From Cymbidium sinense (lineage: Eukaryota; Streptophyta; Magnoliopsida; Asparagales; Orchidaceae): DNA of 64,000 bases. The stretch lies in assembly GCA_021442155.1 (NCBI GenBank), contig CM038221.1, forward strand, positions 26,379,906 to 26,443,905. The letters are read 5' to 3'. Every line of letters begins with the position of its first letter. Positions within the stretch are counted from its first letter, which is position 1. A program made the translations under genes and the position numbers. Below the pieces are notes generated by a model. The model was not told where the DNA came from, did no database searches, and was given only the letters and a program-made list of their open reading frames with translations. Shown in pieces: positions 35,951 to 48,962 of this stretch.

Positions 35951-37140
35951 CTCTACTTCTCGAGTTGGTGGCAACCCTGGTAATTCCTCAGGAAACACAT
36001 CAGAAAATTCAGAAACAACGGGAATGTTTTTCAGCTCAAACACCTCCTTATTGAACACATCTAATTTGGCTAGAAATATCATTTCATCACTTCTTAAATA
36101 TTTACTCAACTTCAGCGATCAGCGTCATTCTCGAGAAATAAAATGATTTTTTCACCGGGCATGCAAAATTTCACTCTCCTCTTCCAAAGATTCAATTGTT
36201 GCAAAATATTTGATCAACCAATCCATACCTGTATAACGTCAAAATGTCGATTGGTAAGATAATTAGTTCAGAGGAAAGTGTTTATCTTGAATGTTAATGT
36301 CAACAACACATTTCTATTGTATTATTATCAGCGAAGGCATTACCATTCAATCTGTATGAAATAAATAATCAAGTAAACTGGCGAAAAAGGAATCAGAAAT
36401 GAAGCGAATCTGGCCGCCGAATCAACAGTGAACCCAAATGATCGAAATTTTAAGCATACGACACCACTTCATTTGATTCTCTTCTTGTGGAGTGATAGCA
36501 AAACTCTTTTCTGAGAGGTTGGTTTTCGTTCAAGTTTCTCCTTTTCTTGAATTGAAGGTCTTCCCAAAATTGTGTGTTACGGCTTCCGGCAAAAATTTTC
36601 TTTGTTGACTATCCCCGATAATTGTATGGCTTTATGTCTTCTTCTTCCATTAGGCGTCCCAATCGCGATGTCCGTCAACATCCAGCGTCTCCGATCTCCA
36701 TACATTGATTAAAATGTCTTTTCCACACTTATCACAAATAGGTTCTCTAGCGAATTTGTTTCTGTCATCAAGTTTCTTCTTGAAATCGGCACAGAAATCT
36801 TCTTTCAAAACTTTGCTTGCTCGCGTGAATCCATTCTTGGAAAAATTCAAATTCTCAATTCTACTTTCAACTAATCGAGAATTCGATATCAAAGGATCTT
36901 AATGTCTTAATTGATCTCGGCTCGCGTAAATCATGACATTCTCTTCGCGTGTCGATATAATGTGGAGCGTATCTAAGAGAAGTGAACTTCGCTTCATATG
37001 CATTATCGTTTTGAGCCTGAGTTAGATTGAAAAATTTGTCTTGTAAAGCCGGTCGGTGATGGAGGAAAACCAATCTTTGAATACTTTGACAAACTCATCC
37101 CATTTGATCGAGTAATGGGTATCGGTCAAATCTTTCCTGT
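35951..37140 (-). pseudogene. Gag and protease remnant of the Del/Tekay-like element
   Basis: Minus strand: gag text RPALQDKFFNLTQAQNDN and YEAKFTSLRYAPHYIDT (37050-36950) matches the Retrotrans_gag domain's L-x-Q-x-x-x-x-V-x-x-Y-E-x-x-F pattern. A cysteine pair ICDKCGKD at about 36740 may be what is left of the zinc knuckle. The protease end MDWLIKYFATI and FRMPGE-like text lies near 36220-36140, followed by NIPVVSEFSDVFPEELPGLP at about 36020-35970. Stops and frameshifts are frequent. Identity is secure as a group; single-domain edges are approximate. Confidence 0.7.
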
Positions 37141-37714
37141 CTTGAGCACGCCACCACCTTTCGCCTCCTTACTAAGTAGATCTTCTTCTTACGTTTTGGG
37201 CAAATCATCCCATCCAAAATTTTTCCAATCTTAAGCGACAATCTTATCATTTAGGATCACTCCCGAATCTTGGTAGTTGTTTGGAAGATCCTCAAATGTT
37301 GGTCCACGCCAACCATACTCGGATCGTGCCCGATTTTTTTTTGTAGAGTAGCTTCAACAACTGAAATCAACTAACTACCTTGATTCATCGGATCTACCTC
37401 CACCACTCTGGGTTGTATTTCACTCCGTTAGAATTATCTTGGCAATTCGAGTGCATTTAGTCTGAAGGGTGACCTCAACCTTTCGGCATTTCTTGAATTA
37501 ATCAAATTAACAAAAGTATTTATATGATCTGGATTTATTGATATAAATGCATGAAATTAAATATCATACATGCATGAACTTAAGAAATATAGATTCTAAC
37601 GAAATTAATCGTCGCATAGCTCGTATTGATCAATTCATACTTATCCATCCCTAAATCCAAATCATGCTTCCATTCTATCAATCTTTTTTTTGCTTCGGCC
37701 TTTATTGCTCGATC

Positions 37715-39542
37715 TGCTTTCTCCTGCAGGATGACCGCTTATCTTGGGGTCGGTCGACGTGTAACAGAATAGGATATTCGATTGGACGTTCCACACGTTC
37801 CAACAGTCTTCTGCGAACGGCGGTGAAAGGTGTATCTAATCAAATCATCAATTAAACTATTGCATTATCTTACTTAACTTAATTCATATCACAATTAGCG
37901 TAAATCTTTAAATAAATACAGATTAAAAGGCATTTAATTATGCGTCTTTAAAACTTAGCTATCTGATTCAACAAACTACAGAATTTCGTCTTTTCCGAAA
38001 TTTTTGACGGTAGCGTCATAAAATTTAAAGCTTGTGAGAAAGAATGTTAAAACAATTTCGTATGAAGTAAACAATCGTGCATGTATATGTAAATTTGCAA
38101 TTTGGTAAAGCGTAGGTAAAGCATCTAGATAATGTAACGTTATGGCGAACGATATCTTTGTAGGTCTTTGCGAGAAAATAACAACGAGTAATATCTTTGT
38201 AAGTTCATCGTATCAATCGATGTCGAGCGGTGATTTTCATTTGATTCGGTTATATCAAATCATTTAGAAATGTCGTTTATAATTGCGTAGGTTTTGACTT
38301 TCATTCATAAGTCGTCCGGCGTCGCAAAACAAGTAGGTAGGCGGGGCTCGACCATACTTCTGCTAACGACCTCGACAGGTTGGACACCGACGGCCCTCAA
38401 AATGCAGTCGGGGATCTTAAGATCACTGTCACTTCATCGTCACTTTTCTATCTGCGATTCAGTATATCTTCTATCATTTTCCGACATTTCGCTGATCACA
38501 TTCTGCATTTAACGTGTAAAATATTTATATCTTCGATGAAATCGTATCTTATGACTAATATAATCATTATAAATCGGTATAAATCGATGTCTATATCTTG
38601 GGTCAGTATAAGCGTTTGTAATTGCCTACATATGGAAATATGTCATCTGATTTATACAAAATGGTAAACAATGGCATACATAGGAATAAACGAATTCTTT
38701 AGATTATGTCTCACCTCATACAGGTCGGTTTGTGATGTGCTCGATTCCTCCCAGTCAGACCTATAATAAAATAACTCTTAAGCACTTCTACATCTGACTC
38801 ATAAATGAAACATAATTAACACCAATCTTACCTGAAATTGATCTCTCCTCATAAACTTTGGAAACAGTCATTTCTAAAGTAATCTCCAAAGAAATCTCTA
38901 ACGTCTATTAATTCTCATAACTGATCGATAAACTAAATTAACAATCGATCAAATCCCCTCAATAATTCTACTCACTACACCAAAGCGGTTCGAACTCCTC
39001 AATCACGATTTGGCCAGGAAGGGCTGGCTGAAAGAAAAGGAGAGGAAAGAAATTAAGAATCGACAAAACTTCTAAGTTTCCGTCGGCCGAACAAGAATTC
39101 CTGGCGCCGATCGGAATTTCCCCAAACCGCGGCTTACTGGGGCCGGTTCACGAGACTCTGAGTCGCGGCCGGTCCAGGAAGTAAGCGGTGGTTCTGTCGC
39201 CGACGCCAGCAGGAGGAAAGCGGTTCTTCTGTCACGCAGGGGTCCGTCGTCGCGATCGAGGAAGGGGCTCGTCGCGCCTGATTCGCCTGGGCGACACTCA
39301 CAATCAAAATCGGCAACCGAAGGGGCGGCTCGCGTCAGGTCCGCGGGCGGCGTCGATTCAGCCGAGGAAAGCGAGCGAACTCACGGCGTGAAGGCAGGAG
39401 GGAAGAAAGTGAAATAGGAAGCGGGAGAGATCTAACAATACCAGCGTCGAGTGGCTTAATCCTGATGCAGCACCAGATCTTCTGTCAGAATGGGTTAATT
39501 AGCTTAAACAAAAATTAATTAGGAAATAATTTGGATATTACA
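37715..39542 (-). repeat. 5' LTR of the Del/Tekay-like element
   Basis: Second copy of 31836-33469, ending GGATATTACA at 39542. The inner edge may lie at 37715 (TGCTTTCTCC) or 37691 (TGCTTCGGCC). A possible decayed Met-type primer site lies just inside near 37660-37690, but it is not convincing. Confidence 0.8.
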
Positions 39543-39547
39543 ATATT
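39543..39547. repeat. Target site duplication (right), ATATT
   Basis: Exact copy of 31831-31835, directly outside the right LTR. Confidence 0.65.
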
Positions 39548-41690
39548 TATGAAAGTGATCACTTTGCCCTTGGTTGGCTCATAGTTATATCCAGATCCCA
39601 ATAAATACAATATGTTATTCTTAACTTAATCTAAATTAATAAAAAATAATTTATATTATTTATTATTTTTAAGAATAAGAAATACCTATTTCCTTAATTA
39701 TTCAATTAATAAAATATATTAAATGTTCTTGTAATCTTACAATTCATTTATTTAAGTAAAATTTTGTTAAATGATTAAAGATATTCACTAAAAATAAATT
39801 TAATAATAATACTAATAATACCAAAATGGTAATTATAAATATTAAATTTTATTTAAATCTATACTACTAATAAAAAGTGACTTGTGTTTCTTTCAATAGG
39901 AAATCCTAACCTTTCATTTTATTTGTTTTGATGATTTCAATCATAGCCATTATTTGTGGCTATTCCATCTTGAAGTCAAAAGATGCCATTATATGAAGCA
40001 TCAATTACTTTTGGTTATTTACATACATAATATATAGTTCTTATATATTTACATATCTACCACTTAAACTTTATATTTATTTAACCATTTAAATCTCTAT
40101 TATTACATCAAAAATAACACATCATTACTTTTTAAAGTGAAATGCATATTTTTATGCCTAGAAAAAGTGACATTTTTGTAAATATCAAATTTTTGGTGTT
40201 AGATGTATAAATACATAAGAATTGTATACTATGTATGTAAATTTCTATATTTTATAAGGGGTGGTTTATACAAAAGGCTTTGGGTTATATATATGAAACG
40301 ACATTTTTAATTTAAAATTAGAAAAATTAAATATTTAAACCAAATGTGTCTCTTCTATTAATCATTATTTGCTTCTCATATATAGTTTATATTTATTTAG
40401 TTCTTCAAATCTTTATTTTCATGATCTTCTATATTCTTATCTAAATGCTTTTATTTTGAGATTTTTTTCTTTTCTTGTGAATCTATTTTGTTGTGTGATT
40501 AGAGACAGATAAATCTCTCATGCATGTCCATTTTAAACATAGGTAATCCATATCTACACTTTTTTAATTTTATCAAATTCCATAATTTTATTGCTCTTTC
40601 TTAATATTTATTTGATTGTTGCTAGAAAAATACTCACTCATTTTTGTGTGAAAAAAAAAATTATTATATTAAGAATATTTTAGTTGATATTTGAGAGATC
40701 TTAGGAGATTAAAATCTATGTTTATTTATTTGATTTTGTAATATAATTTATAAAATATATTTATCATTCAGAATACATTAAATTTATTTGTATTGTATCA
40801 AATTAAATTTTTTGTATATTTTACAATAAGTTATGTTTTTCTATCACTGAAAATTTTTAAATTAAAATCAACAAAGCTGATTATCATATTTATATTATTT
40901 ATTTAATGTTGAGTTTATCTTCGTTTTTTGTGAATCTATATTACTTATTATTTGAATTCAATTATAAACATACAATATGTAACAACAATTTCAATTTTGT
41001 AATTACTTAGTAAATATTATTTAACGAAATACATATAATATATATAAAAATATACAAAATATAAATTAGCATTGTAAAACGCCTTTATAAAGTATTTTAA
41101 ATAAAATCAAACATATTAATTAATTAATAATTAATGAATACATAATCATTATCAAATATTCTTTAATCTCAAATATATATAATTACTGTTACATATAAAA
41201 TTAAATATTAATCTTTAATCTCATATGTAACCATAATTTTAAATAATTATATATTTAATTAATTTAATTTAATATTATATTTATATCTTTGAATTATGAT
41301 TAGTTGTGTTGGTATGTATCATAAGTAAATAACATTTTTATCAATTTTAAAATCTATTATTTGTACATATTTATTATTTATTACTTCTTCGTATATTTTG
41401 ATAAGCACTTTACATCTCTATCACAAAATATATTAAATAAATGTTGGTTGTTGATGTTCAACTATATAATAATTTAAAATATATTAACCTTCACATGATT
41501 ATTTTTAAATTAATATTCATATTGATTAATTTTGAATTATATTATAGTTATTTAGTGTTATATGCACAGTTATTATTTCTCCTTTTATATGTATTGTTTT
41601 AGTCCTTTATTTGCTACTTTTGTCTCTCTATTTGTTTCTAAATAATACAAACTACCATGATTTAGAATAATTCGATTAAAAAAATAACTC
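39548..41690. other. Very AT-rich stretch; possible Helitron 5' end at 39858
   Basis: No gene is visible. TCTATACTACTAATAAAAAG at 39858, preceded by A, resembles the 5' terminus of many plant Helitrons (TC then TATAC/TACTA-rich). I could not identify a matching 3' hairpin with CTRR end, so it is not called as an element. The rest is A/T-rich with no recognised repeat. Confidence 0.3.
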
Positions 41691-41699
41691 CCAAAAGGA

Positions 41700-44600
41700 G
41701 CTCATATAAATAGGATCTCTGTTAAACACAATTATTTGTGGAATGCCATGGAGTATTCAAACATCTGTCACAAATTGTTGCTGAAAAATTACTATTGAGG
41801 GCTGATCAATGCACATATTTAGATAATTTATCCACAATCACTAAAATAATAGTTTTCCTTGTGATTTTGGCAAACTAATGATGTCAATGGATATTTCATC
41901 TCACATAGCTGTTGGAATTGGCAAAGGTTGAAGTAAACCTACAGAAATCATTTTTCACCCGTCAGAAAATAAGACATGTATTTACAAAACGCCTAATATC
42001 TTTCTTCATATTAGTACAATAAAATTGTGCTATGATTCTTGACAATGTTTTTTATATTCCACCATAACCTCCAACTAGACTAGAGTGTAATTCTATTATC
42101 ATTTTAACACACAATTCTGAATTAACCGATATGACTTTGATTTTTGTAATATATTAGCCCATTATGTAAACGATATGTGGCAAACATATCTAGTTTTTAT
42201 TTAATATCCTAAAACAAATTTTTGTAATCTTGGTTTTGTTTGTGCCTCTTCTTTGAGCTATTCTAGTAACTGTGTCATTTGTTGTGTATAAGCTAAAAAT
42301 GCATTGCTGTTATTCACATCTTGAGATAATGCTGTGTATCCTGTCACTGGAATCCTTCATGTCTATTTTTTATGACAAAGTGGTTGCCACCTTATTTGAT
42401 ATCCCTAATTTGTACTCAATTGAATAATCAATGCACAAAAGCTTAACTAGAAATCTCTATTGTTCTGGTATTTGAACAACCTTCTACATTAGCTTCCGTA
42501 TGCTTCACTGATCCATGCAAATTATAAATTTGTTACCCTACAAATATTATGCTATTGACGTACTACTTTTGTGATTTCATATAGTTCACTAGCATACGTT
42601 GAAGTTTTTTGCATAATTGGTGACAACTTTTTTCTTAAATAAGCAAGTGGATGATTTTTTTTATTAAAACTGCTCTTATTTCCACTCATGAAGCATCAAT
42701 TTCTTGGACAAAAGGTAATGAAGTCTAAAAAAGCTAAGACAGGTAAGAAATCTGTAGCTTAATTCAAATTTATAAATGCTTTCTTAGGTTCATTTGGCCA
42801 GTTGAACTTTTCTTTTGCTAATATGTTGTCAATGGAGATGCAATGTTAGCCTAATGTTGAACAAATTTTTGATAATAGCTTGTTAATCTCAAAAACCCTC
42901 TTAATTGCTTCAATGAGTTTGGATGTTGCATGACCGCACTGTCTCAATTTTCTTAGAATCAATTGTTATCCCTTTTGTATTATTCTATTTGTTGTTGGTT
43001 AAAACATCTTTTGTTGGCTTAATGAAAAAATAATATTTCTGTAATGTCAATAACACTATTTGTAGGTGCTTCAAATGTGTTTCTGCTACTTAGGTGTTCG
43101 TCTTTGAATGGTATTGCTAATAACTCATAATATCCCTTATGGGTTCTAATGGATATATATATATATATATATCTTTTGTTATTCTTATTTGATGATAATC
43201 CAAGCGCAAGCCCAATTTAGAAAAAAATGTAGCATCATGTAACTTATCCATTTGTGCAACCACAGTTGGTATTGGGAATTGATCAAGAATTGTTATCTTG
43301 TTTAAAGCTCTATAATCTACACAAAATGCCATATGTCATTCTTTTTTTTTTTACATTAAGAATACTGGTGAGGAAAAAAGAACCCTTGCTTTCACATATA
43401 AGAGTTGCTTCAAGCATTTTCTTCACTAACTTTTTAATTTATATTTTCAAAAATATGGATAATGGTATGGATTATCCCGAATGGAACCTAATCCTAATAC
43501 GAGGTTTATATGATGGTCCATATCTCTCTTTGACGATAACTCTGTATGGGCTTGAAATAGTTATTGATATCTAGTTTCTTCTTGAATGCTTGTTGGTAAT
43601 ATATTCGACCAATTTGTAAGCTCCATTGAGTTTGGTGGAAATGCCCTTGCATGAAAATATGAAGCTATTGCTGTGTATCTATTAATCTTGTGAATTATTG
43701 CAGATTAATATTAGAAATAGTTGGCTTTTGATCACCTTGTGATATAATTGTTGTTCCATTCCACAAAAATTCCATTTTAAGATCTCTATACTTTGTAGTA
43801 CATGATCCAAGTTGTTCTAACCATTGTACTCCTAGAACCACATCAGCACCTTGTATGTAGATAATAATATATGAAGAAATGTATGACCTTGTATAAGTAT
43901 TGGTAATCAGGAACAAAGGCCAGAACATTGAAGCACTTCACTATTCCCTACCAACGCTTTAAAAAAAGCTGGATGGTATGAAAGGATGCCCAAATACCCA
44001 TTAGTTTAGTTTGAATAAAATTATAGATGGAACCACTGTCAATTAAAATTTGAACATTAACATTGCCAATAGTATCTTGTGTTATTAAGGTTCTTGAATT
44101 AGATTATACAGTGAAAGCATTAATATTGATTTCTAGAAATTCTAGCGCCACTAACACAGTCTCACCATGGCTATCTAACTGTAGGTCTTTTAGTTGATCT
44201 TGTTCATCATTAATCATCAATACAAATAATTTTGATATATAGGTATGCTCCCTATGATACTTTTCATCCCAATGAAAACATAAGCCTTTTTAAAGATGCT
44301 CTTCTAATTGTGCTGCTGTCAATTTGTGGATTGATAACACAATTTTGGTGATCATTGGGTTTGTTGAGGCTGTTGTATGTGGTTTTGGTAAGATCGTTAG
44401 TGATTGCATTGATACTGCCATGTGAGCAACTGTTTGTTGTACAGTTGAAATAACTCCATTTGCTAAATGATCCCCCATAAGTGTAACTAGTTGGAATGCT
44501 TGTTGTGATAGTGGTTGTAATGCATGAACTTCTCTTCTAATATCATCACACAACCTTTATTCAAAAAACTTTTGAAGAAATGATGATGGAATGCCTGAGA

Positions 44601-45190
44601 TTTGGTTTTCAAGATCCTCAAAATTATTGTAAAAATCTTGCACTAAAGTTTTTTGCTGCATCATGGCTAATTGCCCTTTTAGATTTCTATATAATGATGG
44701 GCCAAATCTTTGAATCACACTTTCTTTAAAAGAATTCCAATTATGCAGTTGCATGTTAATATGCTCCCCCTGAAACCAACTTAAAGCCAGTCCATCCATA
44801 TACACAAATATGATTATAAATCTTTATTAAAAAATTTGTTCTGCTTGAATAATCTCTTACCAGTATTCTCACCATTAAAATGAGGTATATTTATTTTAAC
44901 AGGTCTTAGACCTATTAATGATGTCATTGGTGATAGACTAGATTCTTAAAAAAATTCAGGACACACTTGGGGATTTTTATTTTTATTGCATAGAATACTC
45001 CATTTTCTCCTCGGTTGATGATAATGGAGAGATACTTCATTAAGGATAATCATTAAATATGATATATACTTATTTTATTTGTTCAAATGATTCATACATT
45101 CTTCCATTATTTCTGTAGGCTATTAGGTACCCTCAACACAACTTGAATTTGTTCGTTACTGATGGAAAAGTTGGGTTTCAAACTCAACAA
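41700..45190 (-). pseudogene. Ty3/gypsy gag-pol remnant (minus strand)
   Basis: From right to left on the minus strand: gag with MYMDGLALSWFQGE and WNSFKESVIQRFGPSLY (44805-44690), then LAMMQQKTLVQDFYNNFEDL; protease end GADVVLGVQWLEQLG (43840-43795); RT with [20 protein letters not shown] and [16 protein letters not shown] (43325-43180), containing an insertion-prone (AT)n tract after it; integrase zinc-finger text MKKDIRRFVNTC (about 42025-41975) and core SLPKSQGKTIILVIVDKLSK (about 41880-41810). Stops and shifts occur in every domain. The left end is lost in AT-rich DNA, and no 3' LTR was found. Confidence 0.78.
43153..43172. repeat. (AT)n microsatellite
   Basis: A run of about ten AT units inside the RT remnant, which breaks its frame. 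Confidence 0.8.
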
Positions 45191-45207
45191 GAGCACCAAT
45201 GAAGGAT

Positions 45208-45534
45208 TGTTATGATTTTTGGCACTTTGAGTGGCCCTTCAGGCCTTCATGAAAGAATAAACCAAGAAAGAAAAATAGAAGAATGACGAAGTTAAGGGAA
45301 GTTTTTTTTCTCCTCATCCACTGTTGTCAGTTCTCTTCTTTATTTAGAGAAAATTTTCCTGGCTTGCAATTCTTTTATTTCTTTTTTTCTCAACAGAATA
45401 ATTGCCAACTGAATACACAGCTAACCGAATTTTGTTACTCCAGCTAATTACATGTATGAAATTAACTTCAGCAATTACAACTATTAAATGCATTGCAATT
45501 TTCTTGACTAATTTTATTATGCTATTTTGTTACA
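45208..45534 (-). repeat. Probable 5' LTR (327 bp) of the 41.7-45.2 kb element
   Basis: It runs from TGTTATGATTTTTGGCAC to CTATTTTGTTACA, giving TG...CA ends and a TGTTA/TAACA inverted terminus. It sits directly upstream of gag in the minus direction. Just inside, the minus strand reads CATTGGTGCTCTTGTTGAG, which has the look of a short leader or primer region. No second copy was found, so this rests on position and ends. Confidence 0.55.
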
Positions 45535-46050
45535 GAAGTTACGACCACTAATGGTAAGATTCAACTAGCTTCTTTAAAGTCCATACATTAAGGTCTTCTT
45601 CATGCTCTGACTTCTTTAACATATGTTAGTGCTTTTGGTCTCACATTAGCATTTATTTATTTTATTTTTTTAAATGTCTGGCATCCAGAAAGTTGCGGGA
45701 TGATCTTGTGAGGTTTGATGTCAGTAGTGAAATTATGTTTGTTTTTTTCTGCTTTTTAATTATGCTGAAATTTCTCTTTCAAGGGGAATTTATATCAAAA
45801 TTGTCACTTCTTTGAGGTGAGATTTCTTAAAAATTTAGCAATTTTAGTATCTTAAATAAAAATAGAGATTTTTATTTTTATTTTTGGATTAGTAAAATCG
45901 ACGTTGGAGAGGCTTTAAATAATGTGCGGAAAAATAGTGGGACTTTATGATATTCCAATAGAAATGTAAAAATGCTTAGAAGAACAAAGAATTTTTTAGC
46001 TTACTAATCATTTTTTATATTATTTAAAGACTAAAATAATGCTAGATGAG
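45535..46050. other. No feature recognised
   Basis: AT-rich sequence between the LTR and the LINE. No open frame or repeat of note. Confidence 0.4.
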
Positions 46051-46566
46051 TGATAAAAGAGTTTTTGGTTCCTATTTTTAAGAATAAAAATGATGCACAA
46101 GAGTGTGCAAATTATGGAGGAATCTAGTTAATCTGCCATACTTTAAAATTACGAGAGATAGTAATTTAGCTTAAGTTACGACGTGATACAAAATTTTTTT
46201 AAAATCAGTTTGGATTCATTATGGGCAGGTCTACTATGGATGCTATACATTCTTGAGAAGTTTGATGGTTGATTTAGAGAAAGAATATGATAAAGTACTA
46301 GGAGAAGTGCTTTGGAGATTTCTAGAAAAGAAAGGAGTTAATAGTACGTATATTCAAGGCATTAAGGATATATATATATAGAATAGTTACTTGTGTTCAT
46401 ATACAATGAGGATTGTGACCAAGTATTTTTCTATTTCAGTTGGATCACATCAACGATCGATTTCAAGCCCATAAGTTTTTTTGTCTCAATTATGAATGTT
46501 CTTACTAGACATTTGCAGGAGGATGTACCTTGGTATATACTTTTTGTTGATAAGACAAGAGAAGGA

Positions 46567-46708
46567 GTTTAAGAAAAATTTGAATTATGGAGGTCAACCT
46601 TAGAGTCTAAAAGTTTTTGTTTAAGATAGGAGAAGTAGTTTAAGAAAAATTTGAATTATGGAGGTAAACCTTAGAGTCTAAAAACTTTTGTTTAAGTATA
46701 TTTAAAAC
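46567..46708. repeat. 71-bp tandem duplication inside the LINE
   Basis: GTTTAAGAAAAATTTGAATT at 46567 is repeated at 46638; both copies continue through ATGGAGGT and TTAGAGTCTAAAA. It duplicates the coding segment around E-L-W-R..L-E-S-K just before the MGDQV block. Confidence 0.8.
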
Positions 46709-47067
46709 TCAATACATGGAACGTAATTTTAGTAGTAGTAGATCTAGTAGTCGGGTTGTGACAATGGGTGATCAAGTCATTAAAAAGAGTGAATGTTTTC
46801 AATATATCAGGTCTATAGTTCAAAGTGATGGTGAAATAGATGGACATGTCATTAGTAGAATTCAAGTTGGATGGTTGAAGCGGAGGAATGCATCAGTCTC
46901 ATTGTGTGATAGAAAAGTATCTCTTATACTTAAGGGAACATTTTGTAAGATGGTTGTGAGATCTATAATGCTTTATGGCACAAAATGTTGGCCAATAAAA
47001 GAAAAACATAAAATTACTAACCTTGCAGAGATAAGGATGCTATGGTGGATGAGTGACTTTACACTTT

Positions 47068-48638
47068 GGGGCTGTTTGGTTGCAGGAAAAGTGAGTATAT
47101 TGCATTTACTTTAAATGCATTCCAATTATTTTTGTGTTTAGCATTAAGTAAGGTAAATACACTCCATTTATTTGAGGTATTTGAAATACCTCGAACGGAG
47201 CTTTTCCATTGACTTTCAATTAAGCTCGATTCGAGTGAAATTCAAATACACATTGTGTATTCTTCTTGCAACATCTCTACCTCAACTTGGTTTATTAGTG
47301 ATTTCTTGTCTTGCAGCATCATTGAAAACTTTCGAAGCCCTTCGTTGTTTGTTACATCAGCTTGATGCCCCATGCGAACACATCCGTTGGTCCTATAGCC
47401 TCGATGCCCCTTCTCAAGCCCTTTTTTTGTTAACACCACTCCGTCGATCACAAGCCCTCTCTGCTATTAGTATAGCGCTTTTGTATATCCCAGTAGCTCC
47501 CTTTCTAGCAATTTGAAGGCTATCGTCATTTCTGAGTCAAAATATTTTGGAAGTTCTTATTAATTACTGTATAGCAAAAAGCTAAACTAGAAAATTATTT
47601 TGATTTCTGCTAACCAGATCTTTTTATCTTTTTGACAGATTTTTTTTTTAGTTTTTTATGTTTGAGCTGGGATTTCTTATGCAAAAATATTTTGATATTG
47701 AAGATAAGGATAATGTTTTGTTGATGAATTTTTTAGGGAAAAATATGAAAGATTTTTTTTAATTATTATAACAGGAAGCTAATTTTAAAATTTATTTTAT
47801 TCAATTTATTAATCTATTTTGTCTCCAACTATCCTTTTTTATTCAATTAATTGTTAAATTTGTTCATTCTAAATATTTTTTGCATAGAGATATAAAACTA
47901 AATTAATTTTCTTTTATGGAGTTAATGTTTGGTTAATCGTGTTATTGTTTAGTATTTTTGAATTTTGTTCTCATTTAACTGAATATTCCTAAACATTGGA
48001 ATTAATATTGTTAAAATTAGCTAATGTGGAGAACATAAAATTGTAAAACTTTAATTAGCTTTCTAATGAGATCAAAATCATACTCTGAGGAATAAGTTAT
48101 GCAGAAGATACCATCATGAGGTCTAATTTTCAGAATTTTAACATTTTGTAATTTGATGTTTTTAAAAAAGTGTAGCGCATTTGATTCATATTAACTAATA
48201 AAAAATAAATATACAACATTAATTACTTTTATTCTATGATATAATTTAATAATTTTAGTTCTATTTTAATATGGTTTTAATATATAAATCATAAAGACTT
48301 TATTTTATTTCAAAATAAATATATAGTAAACTTTTTTTAACCAAGCACTGATTTTTTGTGTATAATTTATTTAATTTTTAATATATTGTTTTTTAATTTA
48401 ATAATTATGTTATTACAAGAAAATATTTCTATAATTAATTTACATACAACCAAATAGTTTCAAAGTATTCATAATACACTGTATTTTCTTTGCATACATC
48501 CAACCAAAAAAAAATAATATTTTTCATGTATTTACTTCACAGACAACTAAATAACTATAAAATATTCAGAATACATTACATTTACTCTACACTATATTTT
48601 ATTTACATTGCATTCTTTTTTAGGCAATTAAACAGCCC
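47068..48638. mobile_element. 1.57-kb TIR DNA element inside the LINE (class uncertain)
   Basis: The left end GGGGCTGTTTGGTTGC and the reversed right end GGGCTGTTTAATTGC are imperfect inverted repeats. TTT lies on both sides (47065-47067, 48639-48641). Removing the segment joins MSDFTL to EIMQNEYICG as in RTE LINEs. The ends resemble PIF/Harbinger or hAT non-autonomous elements; a 3-bp duplication favours the former but TTT is not its usual TWA. Near the right end a ~90-bp unit with CAACCAAATA and TATTCATAATACA is duplicated. A 114-residue frame at 47172-47516 has no known motif. Confidence 0.65.
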
Positions 48639-48962
48639 TTTAGAGATAATGCAAAATGAATATATATGTGGAAAGGTTGGTGTAGCTTAGTGGCAAATAA
48701 GAATAGAGAGAGCCACCTTAGATGGTTTGGTCACATAAAACTTCAGTCGTCCGATGACCCAATTAGGAGAATAGATGTATTAGATTTGACCTATGTTAGT
48801 AAAGGTGGAGGTAGACCTAAAAGAACTTGGCTAGGAAGTATAAAAATGATCTTTTTTATTAGAATTATGAGAATATGACACTTAACAGGACTTAATGGAG
48901 AAAAATGATTCATGTAGCCGACTCCACATAGTGGGATAATGGCTTGTTGTTGTTGTTTGTTT

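Larger units (their letters stand above)
31836..39542 (-). mobile_element. Del/Tekay-like Ty3/gypsy LTR retrotransposon, full length but decayed
   Basis: Two long direct repeats (31836-33469 and about 37715-39542) bound a 4.2-kb interior with minus-strand gag, protease, RT, RNase H, integrase and C-terminal remnants. The minus-strand LTR starts TGTAATATCC after a purine tract. The RT-upstream text VFPEELPGLPPTREVEF is typical of Del/Tekay chromoviruses. The interior is shorter than usual for that group because of many deletions. ATATT flanks both ends. Confidence 0.82.
46055..48962 (+). mobile_element. RTE-type LINE fragment, 5' truncated, interrupted
   Basis: Plus-strand blocks follow plant RTE reverse transcriptase order: NQFGF-like text and GRSTMDAI (about 46205-46240), EVLWRFLEKKGVN-like text (46300), ISVGSH (46435), then the C-terminal MGDQVIKKSECFQYIRSIVQ and SDGEIDGHVISRIQVGWLKR (46760-46890), SVSLCDRKVSLILKGTF, VVRSIMLYGTKCWPIKEK and AEIRMLWWMS (to 47055). 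After an inserted TIR element, EYICGKVGVA, ESHLRWFGHI and GRPKRTW follow (48650-48835). It ends with AGCCGACTCCACATAGTGGG and a (TTG)n tail at about 48935-48962, the usual 3' end of these LINEs. The catalytic F-A-D-D segment is deleted. It has many stops. Confidence 0.82.

Noticed and set aside
47172..47516. 114-residue frame as a transposase of the TIR element
   Set aside because: No DDE, zinc-finger or helix-turn-helix motif is visible, and it is too short.
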